DNA of 64,000 nucleotides from Haematobia irritans. Taxonomy: Eukaryota; Arthropoda; Insecta; Diptera; Muscidae. The notes below the pieces were generated by a model. It was not told where the DNA came from. It saw only the letters and a program-made list of their open reading frames with translations, and did no database searches. Made by a program: the position numbers and the translations under genes. Positions 11,302 through 20,744 of the stretch are shown one piece after another (positions within the stretch are counted from its first letter, which is position 1; every line of letters begins with the position of its first letter). Where the stretch lies: positions 65,986,126-66,050,125 of the forward strand of contig NC_134400.1 in the NCBI RefSeq assembly GCF_050003625.1. Direction: 5' to 3'.

Positions 11302-12768
11302 TTACACATTTAGGGTACCAAAGAAGTTTTCCTCTAGCATACACAGTCGTGCTTCTAAAACTTTGTTGAATGATTCGATTGCATCCAATTTCGATAGAAT
11401 CTTCATTAGAGGGTTCTCAAATGTTACATTGTTTAAAACTGCTTGGGATGCTGAATTGGTTCTTATCACTTCTGAATACGGGACCCTTTTCGTATTATTT
11501 ATGGAGGGATTTTGTGTTTCCCTTTGTAAAATTGGCGATGAAGTTGGTCGTCGCGTTGCAGTATCTTGCGCTGTAGAAGTAGTTTGTTTATATTTTAGCT
11601 GAGATTCTTTTTGTTTCTTATCTCGTATTTTCTGAAGTTCACGGGCTACTATACATCCGCGATAGCTAGCGGAATGCTGTTCACCGCAGTTACAACACTT
11701 GGGTAATGTATTTAGAGGCTTGTCGCAATTTTTTGTTTCGTGCTTGCCAGCACATTTAGCGCATTTGGCCTGTTTAGAACCGTAGTTTTTAGTGTGATTA
11801 AAACCTTGACAGTTTTTACACTGTGGTAATTGTTTAGGAAGTCTTAAGGCTTCAATCTTTACTATTGTACTTAAAATATGTTTGATATCATATATTTTTT
11901 TGATGTCCTCGGAGGACGAAAAACTTATGATGAACATGTCGAGAGGTTCTCGGGATATGTATTTAGTTTTATTGAATGCACTGATGGCACTTAAGCCTTG
12001 TTCTCTGAGGTCTGCAACTATATCTTCAGGTTTACAAGAGTGGTGGAGATTTTTTGCCAAAACCCTAATTGGACGATTTTGTTTATTTTCGTAGGAATAC
12101 CATTGAATTTGAGCATCATTTAGTGCTTTGGTGACATTTCGATAATCATCGCCATCGAAAGTGGATATTTTGTGGGAGTGTTTGTTTATTAATTTTATTA
12201 GAGAAACATTTTTTGAGTTTTGTTTGACAATATTGTGCAGTATTTCAAAATTTTCAACAGCGTTTATTATTATTGGTGGGGGACGCAATGCGTTTGTAGT
12301 TGTTTTTGTTTTCTCCGCATCAATATTTTCTGCAGATTTTTCCACAGGAGAATTGCCTTCTTCCTCTAGCACTTGTTTCTTTCTTTTAGAACGCTTTTTG
12401 TGTTTTTGAAGGATCCAGTCCGTTTCTCTGGTGAGCTCTTCTTCATTTTTTTTATATTCAGCCCGCTTATTGGCTTCTTTGGAAGTGGATGGTACTACAC
12501 CGTCAGTGAGTTGTGGTATTCCTTGTGTATTTATCTCATTGTGTGTTTCTTGCCCGGAGATACCGGTTTTGTTTGTGATTGTAGGAATTCGCGAATCATT
12601 TCTGTTACGTAAAGCGACATTTTCGTCATGCAGTTGGGTGCATATTACTTCGAGTTCCTTTATTCTTTTAAGGAGATTTTCATTAGTTTGTTCAAGTTCT
12701 TTGAGTTTTGTCACTCTAAAGAGACTTAAACTATTTCTTCGGGTATTTGGGGTTGGAGTGCCCTCCAT
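11302..12768 (-). CDS. Jockey ORF1: Gag-like RNA-binding protein
   Basis: The frame is open upstream to 12945, but I choose the ATG at 12768 (MEGTPTPN) because the extra 59 codons look like 5' leader. The protein has about 488 residues. Near its start is a coiled-coil-like stretch (LKELEQTNENLLKRIKELE), then a basic region (KHKKRSKRKKQ), an RRM-like middle region, and tandem CCHC-type knuckles (CKNCQGFNHTKNYG, CAKCAGKHETKNC, CCNCGEQHSASYRGC). Jockey-clade ORF1 proteins bind element RNA and form ribonucleoprotein particles. It is intact, unlike ORF2, and sits just upstream of it. Confidence 0.85.
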   Translation of the reverse strand: MEGTPTPNTRRNSLSLFRVTKLKELEQTNENLLKRIKELEVICTQLHDENVALRNRNDSRIPTITNKTGISGQETHNEINTQGIPQLTDGVVPSTSKEANKRAEYKKNEEELTRETDWILQKHKKRSKRKKQVLEEEGNSPVEKSAENIDAEKTKTTTNALRPPPIIINAVENFEILHNIVKQNSKNVSLIKLINKHSHKISTFDGDDYRNVTKALNDAQIQWYSYENKQNRPIRVLAKNLHHSCKPEDIVADLREQGLSAISAFNKTKYISREPLDMFIISFSSSEDIKKIYDIKHILSTIVKIEALRLPKQLPQCKNCQGFNHTKNYGSKQAKCAKCAGKHETKNCDKPLNTLPKCCNCGEQHSASYRGCIVARELQKIRDKKQKESQLKYKQTTSTAQDTATRRPTSSPILQRETQNPSINNTKRVPYSEVIRTNSASQAVLNNVTFENPLMKILSKLDAIESFNKVLEARLCMLEENFFGTLNV

Positions 12769-13080
12769 TTCCCCTTGTACATTTAATTTAACGGACAATG
12801 TGCAAATATTTTTGGTTTGGCAGTACTGTTTAAAAATATAAGTTTCAAACTTGGCAGCACCTGAGATGTACACACCAGATTTGGCAGCACTGTCATGTGC
12901 GCTATTTGAGTCTCTCCGCAGCTGATTTACTTTTGTTACTCTCACACGCTCTATAAACAGATGTTTCTTTTATGCTTACTGGTCTTTTATGTTGAGTATT
13001 TATGGGTTTTTGTATATTCTACATAAAAGGGCACACTAGTACTCAGTCGTTCGATATCGTACGATGAACACGTCAGCACA

Positions 13081-13227
13081 ATTCTGTAGAATGATAAGAC
13101 TTTTCTTTTAGATTATATATTATTATTTTTTGGGGCAAAAACACTGAGAGCCAAGTTAAACGCGTCTAACTGTGGTAAACTGCACAGTGGAATAAAACTA
13201 AATACGATTTTGGGTGCGCAATATATA
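13081..13227. other. No gene: spacer 5' of the jockey-like LINE
   Basis: Short AT-rich sequence with a CACTGAGAG-like phrase near 13141; no feature can be supported. Confidence 0.4.
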
Positions 13228-13568
13228 AATGTTTTGATTAAAATTTGTAGACAATTTCAATTAATTATTTAATTGAATCAATCAAATAGTTGATTGATAT
13301 TTGTCGCGAAATTAATTAAAATTTTAATTGATTCAACTAAAATTGTGATTGAATTTTATCTTAAAAATCAATCACGTTTTTAATTGATTCAATCACACTA
13401 TTAATTGATTGCGTGACAAAAGTTAATTAAATTTTTAATTGAAAATCGTGTTGGTTTTCAATCAAAATGAGTGATTGATACTATCATTTTCGTGATTGAA
13501 GACATTTCAATTAAAAAAATGATTGAATCCGCGATTTTCGTGATTGAAATCGAAAATTTTTTTGTGTG
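13228..13568. mobile_element. AATTGA-rich MITE, copy 2
   Basis: It shares the TTAATTGA/TCAATTAA texture, the GATACTATCATTTTCGTGATTG-type phrase and the ATTTTTTTGTGTG right end of the other copies. The left border is eroded, so the start is approximate. Non-coding. Confidence 0.6.
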
Positions 13569-13836
13569 CATGTATTTTTTGCCGAGAAAATAACATTTTT
13601 GAGACCTACATGTTCCACGTTCACCGTCCAAAACTAACATTTTACTCTTAAAATAGTTTGGGGTGATCATATTCCTTATCTGCGTTCATGAATTTGAAAA
13701 CAGTTCAAAATAAATATTTTTACGAGATTTTCTTTAATTTCTGGAAAATTTTATTAACTTGTAGACGTGATGAAGTTGTACATTACAAGCTACATATTCT
13801 ATACAAATTTATTATTTACATTGAAATATATTGTAG
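13569..13836 (+). other. Intron tail before Vps13D exon
   Basis: No gene. The last part is a typical AT-rich intron end finishing AAATATATTGTAG directly before the exon at 13837. Confidence 0.6.
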
Positions 13837-13962
13837 GAATTGGATCTGAATACAATGTCGGCGATGCTCTGATTATGATTGATATCCATGTTATTCATAC
13901 TTCTGGCGAGATGGAACCAACCCAAATTGCTAATATTACATTTAACAACTTGGATGTAATCG
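13837..13962 (+). CDS. Vps13D: Vps13D internal exon (RBG/VPS13 domain)
   Basis: A 126-bp exon begins after TTGTAG and ends before GTAAGG, completing a codon from an upstream exon outside the window and ending after one base of a codon (phase 1). It encodes a peptide with HTSGEMEPTQIANITFNN and NLDVI, continuing smoothly into NQETIVEILGF in the next exon. The pattern 'LDVIxNQETIVEILGF' corresponds to the N-terminal half of VPS13D-family proteins. VPS13D is a very large bridge-like lipid transporter at ER-mitochondria and ER-peroxisome contacts, required for mitochondrial and peroxisomal homeostasis. Assignment to the D paralogue rests on recognised similarity, not a search. Confidence 0.88.
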
Positions 13963-14019
13963 GTAAGGTAACATATTATTATTTAAAATGCTAAATAACT
14001 AACAACGTTTCTACTACAG

Positions 14020-14638
14020 CTAACCAAGAAACTATTGTCGAGATTCTTGGGTTTGCGAAACGCATTTTAGACGACTTTAAGTTGTTGAGGAGCGATGTTG
14101 TCAATGAGGATCATAGCCCTGCCATAAATAACGAAGGACAGGTTCCGGATCGTCCAATGAAATCCGAAATAAGTTTTGATTTCCACCGACTAAATATTTT
14201 AGTCCTACGAAGCACTCGAAATGAAAGCCATAATATTGGTAGAAAAGTGGGAACCCTTACCATGACCGAGGCCAAAATACATGCTACATTAAACAAACAT
14301 ATATGTGTATCAGGTGCTTTGGGCGGAATACAAATAATAGATGTTACACCAGAGGGATTTAACCATCAACGAATATTTTCTGTCGGTAAAGACCCCTTAA
14401 CCGACCCTCCACCATTGGCTACAAATGAGATGTTATATACGCTTGCTACTGAAATGTATGGAAACGACATCGAAAATGATGAATATGTATATATGAACGC
14501 CCTCAATTTCAAAATAGAAAATGGAGAAAACTCAGCAATCGTCGTAAAAATACGAATGGCATCTGTTTGGTACACCCATTGTCCGCGGTTTATTGAAGAA
14601 ATATATTTATGTGTTAAAGAATTCCGACAATATTTCAA
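14020..14638 (+). CDS. Vps13D: Vps13D internal exon (RBG/VPS13 domain)
   Basis: The exon starts after CTACTACAG and ends before GTAAGTG at 14639; it joins the preceding exon in frame (phase 1) across a 57-bp intron. It encodes about 206 residues, including FHRLNILVLRSTRN, GRKVGTLTM, SGALGGIQIIDVTPEGF and ASVWYTHCPRFIEEI. These match the repeating beta-groove (RBG) segments of VPS13D in order. It ends after two bases of a codon, which does not fit the phase of the next recognised exon at 61684, so at least one exon is missing between them. Confidence 0.9.
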
Positions 14639-15085
14639 GTAAGTGCAGTCATAGTGTGTGCTGAACAATGTATTATTCATTTATTAGAATTTATAATTAA
14701 CAAATCACGTTCGGGTAAATGGCAAACGTCATTTAACGTTCGCTTTCTCTGCCAGCATTTCAATCAATTTCAATTTTATCCCCATCGTTACCATAGACTC
14801 GTAAGTGCACTATAACAATTGACAACTGTGATGCGGAAATGTACTAAAACAAGTTGAAAGTATTTTCTCATTACAATTGTTATGTTAGAAGAGCCATTTT
14901 GATATTTTGTGAAACGCCAAGTGTAAATGGCTTCTTATAAATTATTTGAATAAAACCAATCAATCAATAGGAAATCATTGTGATTACGTTTAAAATTGTT
15001 AAAGGTATGTTGGTAAAAATTGACGACATGCAAAATGAAATAAAGTGATATTTTTTCACATGGTTTTCCAAACATGCCGCATCGA
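14639..15085 (+). other. Start of large Vps13D intron; no gene
   Basis: The intron opens with the consensus donor GTAAGTG. The sequence up to the LINE tail at 15086 has no coding frame or repeat I can assign. Confidence 0.6.
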
Positions 15086-16175
15086 TCATGGTTAGGTTAG
15101 GTTAGGTTAAAGTGGCAGCCCGATTAAATTTCAGGCTCACTTAGACTATTCAGTCCATTGTGATACCACATTTAACTAAAAGTACCTATTACATATGGGC
15201 ACTTCTAGTCTTAACCACTGAACCTTCTCTATTATTTACTTTTGTGGAACCAACCAGATTGCTCCAAAAACATTAACAAACTGCTTAAGTTAACGTTTTC
15301 CAGGTCAGCCAGTAATCTAAAGCTATATGCTCCTAAAATTCGCTTACGCCTTACACAAAAAGCAGGACACTCACACAAGAGGTGTTTAATTGATTCCTTT
15401 TCCTCCACGTCATGACAGCTTATACAATAGTCATTATACTTCGCACCTATAGTTTTTGCAAATTCGCCTATCAGGCAGCGACCCGTTATAGCAGATATTA
15501 GGAGTGCTATCTGACGCCTTGAGAACACTAGCATATCTAGTGTGCGGTTTAAGTTTAAATGGGGCCATATTTGCTTGGTGTCGCTACAACCCTTGCAATT
15601 TTCCCATCGAATATTGGCCATCATAATAGCCTTCTCACGCAGTAAGAGCTTGCAGGTGGCCAGAGGCATACCAACAGATTCTAGTTCCCCTGGAATATGT
15701 AAGGTAGTTCCTAGCCTTGCTAACACATCTGCTTCACAGTTCCCCGGTATGTTCCTATGACCAGGCACCCATATTAGGTGAATATTGTACTGCTCAGCCA
15801 TCTCGTTGAGAGATTTGCGGCAGTCTATGGCCGTTTTTGAGTTAAGGAACACAGAGTCCAAGGATTTTATTGCAGGTTGACTGTCTGAGTATATATTAAT
15901 GCCAATATTTGTTGGAACATTACTTCTCAGCCAATTCACCACCTCTCTTATTGCCAATATTTCAGCCTGAAAAACACTACAGTGGTTAGGTAATCTTTTC
16001 GCTATTCGAATTTCCAGATCTTTAGAATATACTCCGAACCCCACTTGTCCATTCAATTTGGAGCCATCAGTATAGAAATCTATAAATCTTTTATTCCCCG
16101 GGGTCTGTGTACACCACGCCTCACTGTTGGGAATTAGAGTTTCAAACTTTTTGTCGAAAAGTGGTTTTGCCATGG
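15086..16175 (-). mobile_element. 5'-truncated I-type LINE with RNase H
   Basis: On the minus strand this is the 3' end of a non-LTR retrotransposon: ORF2 tail (16173-15232), a 3' UTR of about 145 bp, and a tail of TTAACC-like repeats (GGTTA units at 15088-15109 on +). An RNase H domain at the C-terminus of ORF2 is a feature of the I/LOA/R1-side LINEs, not of jockey. The 3' fragment at 166-402 is a second copy. Truncation at about 16175 is typical of incomplete reverse transcription. Confidence 0.8.
15232..16173 (-). CDS. LINE ORF2 C-terminus: ribonuclease H domain (partial)
   Basis: The 313-residue open frame lacks the endonuclease and reverse transcriptase of a full ORF2. RNase H motifs are in order: YTDGSKL (about residue 34), AEILAIREV (about 69), YSDSQPAIKSL (about 95) and WVPGHRNIPGNCEADVLAR (about 135-153), so the acidic catalytic residues are kept. 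A C-terminal Cys/His segment (YNDYCISCHD ... HLLCECPAF) is the usual knuckle of these LINEs. The domain removes RNA from the RNA-DNA hybrid during second-strand synthesis. The first Met is simply where the truncated copy opens; the native start is lost. Confidence 0.85.
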   Translation of the reverse strand: MAKPLFDKKFETLIPNSEAWCTQTPGNKRFIDFYTDGSKLNGQVGFGVYSKDLEIRIAKRLPNHCSVFQAEILAIREVVNWLRSNVPTNIGINIYSDSQPAIKSLDSVFLNSKTAIDCRKSLNEMAEQYNIHLIWVPGHRNIPGNCEADVLARLGTTLHIPGELESVGMPLATCKLLLREKAIMMANIRWENCKGCSDTKQIWPHLNLNRTLDMLVFSRRQIALLISAITGRCLIGEFAKTIGAKYNDYCISCHDVEEKESIKHLLCECPAFCVRRKRILGAYSFRLLADLENVNLSSLLMFLEQSGWFHKSK

Positions 16176-16187
16176 ATAACTACTAGG

Positions 16188-16290
16188 TTTTTTTCCCCCG
16201 GGAACGGGAACCCGGGAATTCCAGGGAAATTGCTATTTTTTCGCTCCCGCTTTCCCGGGATTGAAATGCGGGAATTCCCGGGAAATTTTC
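16188..16290. repeat. CCCGGGAA-rich palindromic block
   Basis: About 100 bp contains at least six matches to CCCGGGAA/TTCCCGGG (for example CCCCCGGGAACGGGAACCCG and GGGAATTCCCGGG). It abuts the truncated 5' end of the LINE. A related but looser CCCGGAAT/TGTCCCGG stretch occurs at 17050-17135. It is non-coding, with unknown origin. Confidence 0.6.
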
Positions 16291-16339
16291 TTTACAATAT
16301 TTTATGTATAATAGAGGGTTTTATATGGCTAATGCCAGT

Positions 16340-16801
16340 TGAAATCTAGTTAAAGTGGATTTTGGAAGTGTAATGTGAATAACTATGGTACCAAGTCGTA
16401 GTAGTTGCCTTGTGGAACATACATAGTCGTGGGTTCTAATCCAGAATCCAACGGGCTCCCAATTGTTAAAACGAAGTTTGGACTTCCTAATTTATATTTC
16501 TGTAAACCGACATTCCCATAGACTGGTAGACGGAGTAAACCTTTAAAAACAACGGGACATTGTACTTTATGTAACCCACGTTGGCAATTGCATAATTTCA
16601 AAATTTCATAGTTATTGCAAGGATGTTTTCTATGAAATAAGAAAATTGCAACCATTTTTAAGATAGTTACTTTAATTTCAAATTTATACCTTATATACAT
16701 TACGCTTGAAATCTATTAAAATTGGGGTTTAAAGCCCTTATTTATAGGGCATACGATAACTGAAATCTAGTTAAAGTGGGTTTTGGAAGTGTAATGTGAA
16801 T
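16340..16801. repeat. 41-bp direct repeats flanking about 380 bp
   Basis: The 41-bp segment at 16340-16380 recurs at 16761-16801 with one mismatch. The enclosed sequence holds a weak pol III B-box-like GGGTTCTAATCC at 16431-16442 and no convincing coding frame. The arrangement could be a small insertion with duplicated flank or a local duplication. Confidence 0.55.
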
Positions 16802-17231
16802 GTCGTATTACAGGGTAGTGTTTCCCTCTTGGGAATATTGACTGAACATGTGCATTTATTGACCCCATTTAACGATGGCGAAATCGAAATAAGTTTCTTT
16901 CATTTCCAAACAGTTTTTTAGTATTACAAAAAATCCCACTATATTAATAGTGATCTTCCGAAAACTATACCGAAAAAGACTGTCTTAACCATTGTCAAAA
17001 TGTTTTGAATTACAAAATATTTCGTATTTTAGTTAGGCTTGCCAGATGGCCGGGATTCGGCTGGATTGTCCCGGAATTTCGTCTCCAGGAAGTGTCCCGA
17101 ATCTTTCACAAAATTTGCCAAAAATCCCGGAATTTCAATTACTCAAGGCCTATGTTTAATTTTTTTCAATTTCTTAGAAAAAAAACTATTTGAAATTAAA
17201 TCGCTTTCAAAAATATTTTTGGTTTTGGATT
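16802..17231. repeat. Unassigned intronic sequence with CCCGGAAT-type block
   Basis: 17040-17135 contains GCCAGATGGCCGGGATT, TGTCCCGGAATTTC and ATCCCGGAATTTC, an irregular repeat related in composition to 16188-16290. The rest is AT-rich with no supported gene. Confidence 0.4.
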
Positions 17232-17800
17232 TTCATACTTTTTATACCCACCACCATAGAATGGTATAATAAGTTTGTCATTTCGTTTTATTTTGCAGGC
17301 AGGAGAAGTTCGAAGATGGGCTATATCGGTCCATGTTTTGGTATAGCCCCCATATAAACCGACCCCCGGATTTGGGGGTTTCTAGAAACCTTTTTTTCTA
17401 TCCGATTTGCCTGAAATTGAACCACAAATAGGTGTGTCGAATATGGTGTGTATCGGTCTATATTGATATATCCCCCTTATAAACCCGCCCTCCGATTTGA
17501 TGTCTAGATTCAGTAGGTATTTCAGAACCACAATTAGGTATGCTGAATTTTGTGTATCGGTGCATGTTTTTGGCATAGCACCCATATAGACTGATTTTCC
17601 GATTTAACTTCTTGGGCATCTTGGGTTTATATAACCGTAGTTTTTATCGAATTTGCCTAAAATTGTAAGGGATTTGGTAAGGCCACCATATAGACCGATT
17701 TCGCTTCTTGAGGGTATAGAAGGCGCACGAATTGGTTGAAACTGAAAGTAAAATTTCCAGGTTTTACTTCTTCTAATCATTTTAATAATGGGGATAAACA
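17232..17800 (-). repeat. Interspersed repeat, TATACCCACCACCATAG type
   Basis: It starts TTTTTATACCCACCACCATAGAATGGTATAATAAGTT, the same terminus class as the copy beginning at 53648, and continues with alternating ATATCGGTCCATGTTTT, CCCCCATATAAACCGA and CCGATTT phrases, about one per 100-150 bp. The reading frames within it are by-products of the repeat and not genes. Confidence 0.75.
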
Positions 17801-18320
17801 TCTAATAATTTCAGATTTTAAATCAAGTCGTTATTTAATGATTTCTATATGAACAACTTTAGAGAGGGGGATGATCCAAGTGGAATGATCCAAGTGGAAT
17901 TATTATATATGGAGAAAGTTTCGTTTACTCTAATAATTTTTTGAGTACGTTAGTTAAATGAACTAAAAAGCGGGAAAAAATTATACAAAAATGAAGTAAA
18001 AAGTTTTACTATTTACTATTTCTTTAAATTTTTAAATTTTACTACAAATTCGTCCATCATGAACTTCGTATGTCACTAAAGACATTCTTGCAATTTTGAA
18101 CTCCAATTTTTTCGTGCAAACTACAAAATTTTCTTTAACAAGTGGAAAAAAATAATTATGTCTAATAAATTTTCTTGAATTTGCCGAAAAATATTTACTT
18201 ATTTTTGTGATATCGGCGTAATAATACTGTTTAGTTAAAATTTTCTAAAAATATAAAAAATTTTCTAAAATTTACTAAATGTTTTCTTCCTGATGGTTTC
18301 ACTGTTTTTTCAGTGAAGAA
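17801..18320. mobile_element. Degenerate MITE related to 37317-37634
   Basis: The stretch at about 18040-18115 (CATGAACTTCGTATG...TAAAGACATTCTTGCAATT) matches the reverse complement of 37495-37570. The end GTTTCACTGTTTTTTCAGTG near 18297-18316 resembles the CACT-type termini. The borders are eroded, and no coding region is present. Confidence 0.45.
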
Positions 18321-18740
18321 TGAGAGAAAGAGTTGTGGAGCACTGGTAATAGATTAAACGAGGTATATTGTTAGCCTTTGAATTCCTCTGGAATCTCCTC
18401 CTGTGCTTAGAGTGGACTGTAGATAATAGAGATTTGAGTCTAGAGTTCAATATTTTGTCTCATCAATAAGACAATATATCGAAAATGAGGTAAAAGAATA
18501 AAAAAACGTTTCAATCTGAATTCAAAGACAGGCTTTATTAAAGAGCCGAGATCCTTACCAGCGAGATGTTGATGCAAGAATGAAAATTTAATATAGATAC
18601 CACTTGCCAACAAAGTTCATATGACAAATTCATTTTAGTTGATTGACACTATTCTATTACAATTCTGACGTACTTCAATTAGTCATTTACAAAAATTCAA
18701 ACATGTTTAAGAAATTTATACGTTAAATTCAAATCAATGA
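18321..18740 (-). other. 3' flank of BEL element 2; possible LTR, unproven
   Basis: This is where the 3' LTR of the minus-strand BEL element should lie. GGCTTTATTAAAG near 18532-18544 is reminiscent of LTR ends, but I found no matching copy on the 5' side (25160-26070), so I do not call an LTR. Nothing else is visible. Confidence 0.3.
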
Positions 18741-20600
18741 TTAAAGACAAGATTGTCCATGGCGCCGGCCTTGCACTTGTGCAACTGAAGATGTGACACA
18801 GAGAACTGCTGCGAGCGAGCGGATGGCCTCGGATAGAACAAGATGGTTTGGTGTTGGAACAACTGCATCGGAAGCCCATTTATTCTTTCTGGTTGGAATA
18901 TGGTTATTCCGTTGTTTTTGTAAAATTGAGTGTGTAGAGCCTAGCCTCGAAGGCCTAGACAACCTTGCATGGACGTTTGGCCAAGAAGTTGTTTGCTTGT
19001 GTTTTCTTTTAGATTTGTTCGCACAGTTACCCAGCGGCGGAAATCGCTCTTCATAAGGCCTTTTTAAAGGCATTTATTTGCAGACACAAGGCATTGACTT
19101 CCCATTACATATTCATTGTATTTTTACACAGGGTGTCATAGCCGACCAATGGCTCCGACTTCAACTTACAGCATAAGGGCTAATATAAGGTCATTATTTT
19201 AAGGCCTTTTAGGAATTGCCTCAAATAAGTTCTTTATAATGTATGATAAAATAAGGCCTTCTATAATGTATACATCAAAAGGATTTATGAAGCATATATA
19301 AATAGAGGCCTCTTAATAGGAGTTTAAAATAATGCCAATTTAATGCCTTTTGATGAAGGCTGTTTAAAAGGCCTTGTTTACATACCTTATAAAGGTCCTA
19401 CTCCAAATTTCATATATAAATAAGAAACCCAAAATTTGTGCAGAATTCTTTTTATTTTATTTTGTACTATATAAAATTGTACTATAAAAAATAAATCACC
19501 TTCTTCATAGGAACTGATTTCGTATTGGACGTTTGATTTCCACATATTGACCAGAACATTGGCTTTCATGGTAGAAGTTGCCGCTAAATAAATAAGTAAA
19601 ATTATTATAAAATTATTATTCTAATGTAATTCAATATAATATTCGTCAAAAAATATATACTTACCGCATATTTGACACTTCAGCTACTTAAAATAAAAAA
19701 CAAACACCGCGACTTGCTCCAACGAAATCACAAACCCGAATGAAACACGTGTCGCTTTAAATTGTGAAAAATTATTTTTATTCTTAACTTTCGGTTACTT
19801 TTAAACTTACGGCATAAGGGCTTATCAAAGGTCTCTTAGATTAAAGAAGTGTGCATTTGAAAACATGACTTTTAAGCCGTTATATTGTTTGTGACTCGTT
19901 GTCGAAAAACTTATAAATTGGCTTACGACATAAGGGCTTTTCAAATGGCTCGTAAATTATAAGAGCTTGCTATGAGAATATGAGTTGCTTTTTAAAAATC
20001 GTTTTATTTTGCCTCGTTGTAAGAACACATTGTAATTCGCAATACCAAACAAGGCCTATTAGGAGTTCTTTAAAATGTGTCTTTAAACACATGTCCCAGA
20101 TAAGCCATTTCAAAAGGCCTCGACAAGTATGCTATGAGAAAAGGGATAGCGATCTTAGTAAACAAAGACCTTTTTTAAGGCCTGTTTTTTGCAATGAATG
20201 ATGAATGAGTATCAACTTTTTTTGTAAAGAAGGAAGAGGTCTTACAAAAGGGATTATTTTATAAGACCTAATCGTATGAGTATTGCCTCTAAAATAAGGG
20301 CTCCGTGAATGCTTTAAATCGAAAGTGCTCTCGATTTACGCCGCTGGGTAGCTCTTATGTCGGGGAGTAGCATTGTGTGATGATAGTTGTTACACTTCCT
20401 GCAGGTCTGATTAGAGTGACATTTTTCTACCGTGTGACTTTTCGCTAGACAATTCATGCAGTATTGGTACTTCCTTCCGAACCACTAGCCTTCGCTCCGG
20501 CACAGTCATAAGGACGAATTTCGGGCAGTATCTCAAAGAGTGTCGAAATTTGCAAATTCCACACCTGTATAGGTCCCGGACGTTAATAGATTTGAACTTA
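18741..20600 (-). pseudogene. BEL 2 third ORF: zinc-knuckle protein, interrupted
   Basis: Downstream of the integrase end (20745) the minus strand encodes a knuckle array: CGICKFRHSLRYCPKF near 20570-20515, then after a frame change near 20480 the segment YCMNCLAKSHTVEKC and CRKCNNYHHTMLL (about 20470-20370). A TA-flanked DNA element (19030-20348) splits the frame, which resumes at 19028 with a basic tail (KSKRKHKQTT, QPNVHARL-like) and stops at 18741. The host frame continues across the insertion site. It is similar in position to the third ORFs of BEL 1 and BEL 3, but lacks a visible protease-like part. Its function is unknown; RNA or DNA binding is inferred from the knuckles. Confidence 0.7.
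19030..20348. mobile_element. Non-autonomous DNA element, CCCAGCGGCG TIR
   Basis: The ends are inverted: CCCAGCGGCGGAAATCG at the left and CGATTTACGCCGCTGGG at the right, flanked by TA on each side (19028-19029, 20349-20350). The 1.32-kb interior is rich in AAGGCC, AAGGCCTTTT and CATAAGGGCT motifs in both orientations, about once per 60-100 bp. No transposase is seen. It inserted into the third ORF of BEL 2. Confidence 0.75.
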
Positions 20601-20744
20601 CTTGTTCTGAAATTATGAAATGTTGTTAGATATGTTCAACAACGTAACAAGAAATTGAGTATAGGGTGTTAGTAGATGATCTCTTCGTACAATAGCCTTT
20701 TAACAAAGTTATAATAAAGGTTGTCATTGTTTGTTTTTTTTTTA

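Larger units (their letters stand above)
8421..13080 (-). mobile_element. Jockey-like non-LTR retrotransposon, near full length
   Basis: On the minus strand there is a 5' region (about 13080-12769), ORF1 (12768-11302) with Gag-type zinc knuckles, ORF2 (11288-8607) with endonuclease and reverse transcriptase, and a 3' UTR ending in a poly-A tract (poly-T at 8421-8433 on +). The ORF order, the closely spaced ORFs and the knuckle-bearing ORF1 are those of the jockey clade. The 5' border is approximate because I could not identify a target duplication. The copy looks recently active but is disabled by two stop codons in ORF2. Confidence 0.85.

Noticed and set aside
14366..14680. 104-codon minus-strand frame over the Vps13D exon
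   Set aside because: Antisense shadow of a clear coding exon with GT-AG borders.
18793..19056. 87-codon + strand frame in a GC-richer stretch
   Set aside because: It is the antisense shadow of the BEL 2 third-ORF tail on the minus strand, which has the zinc-knuckle context and a natural stop.
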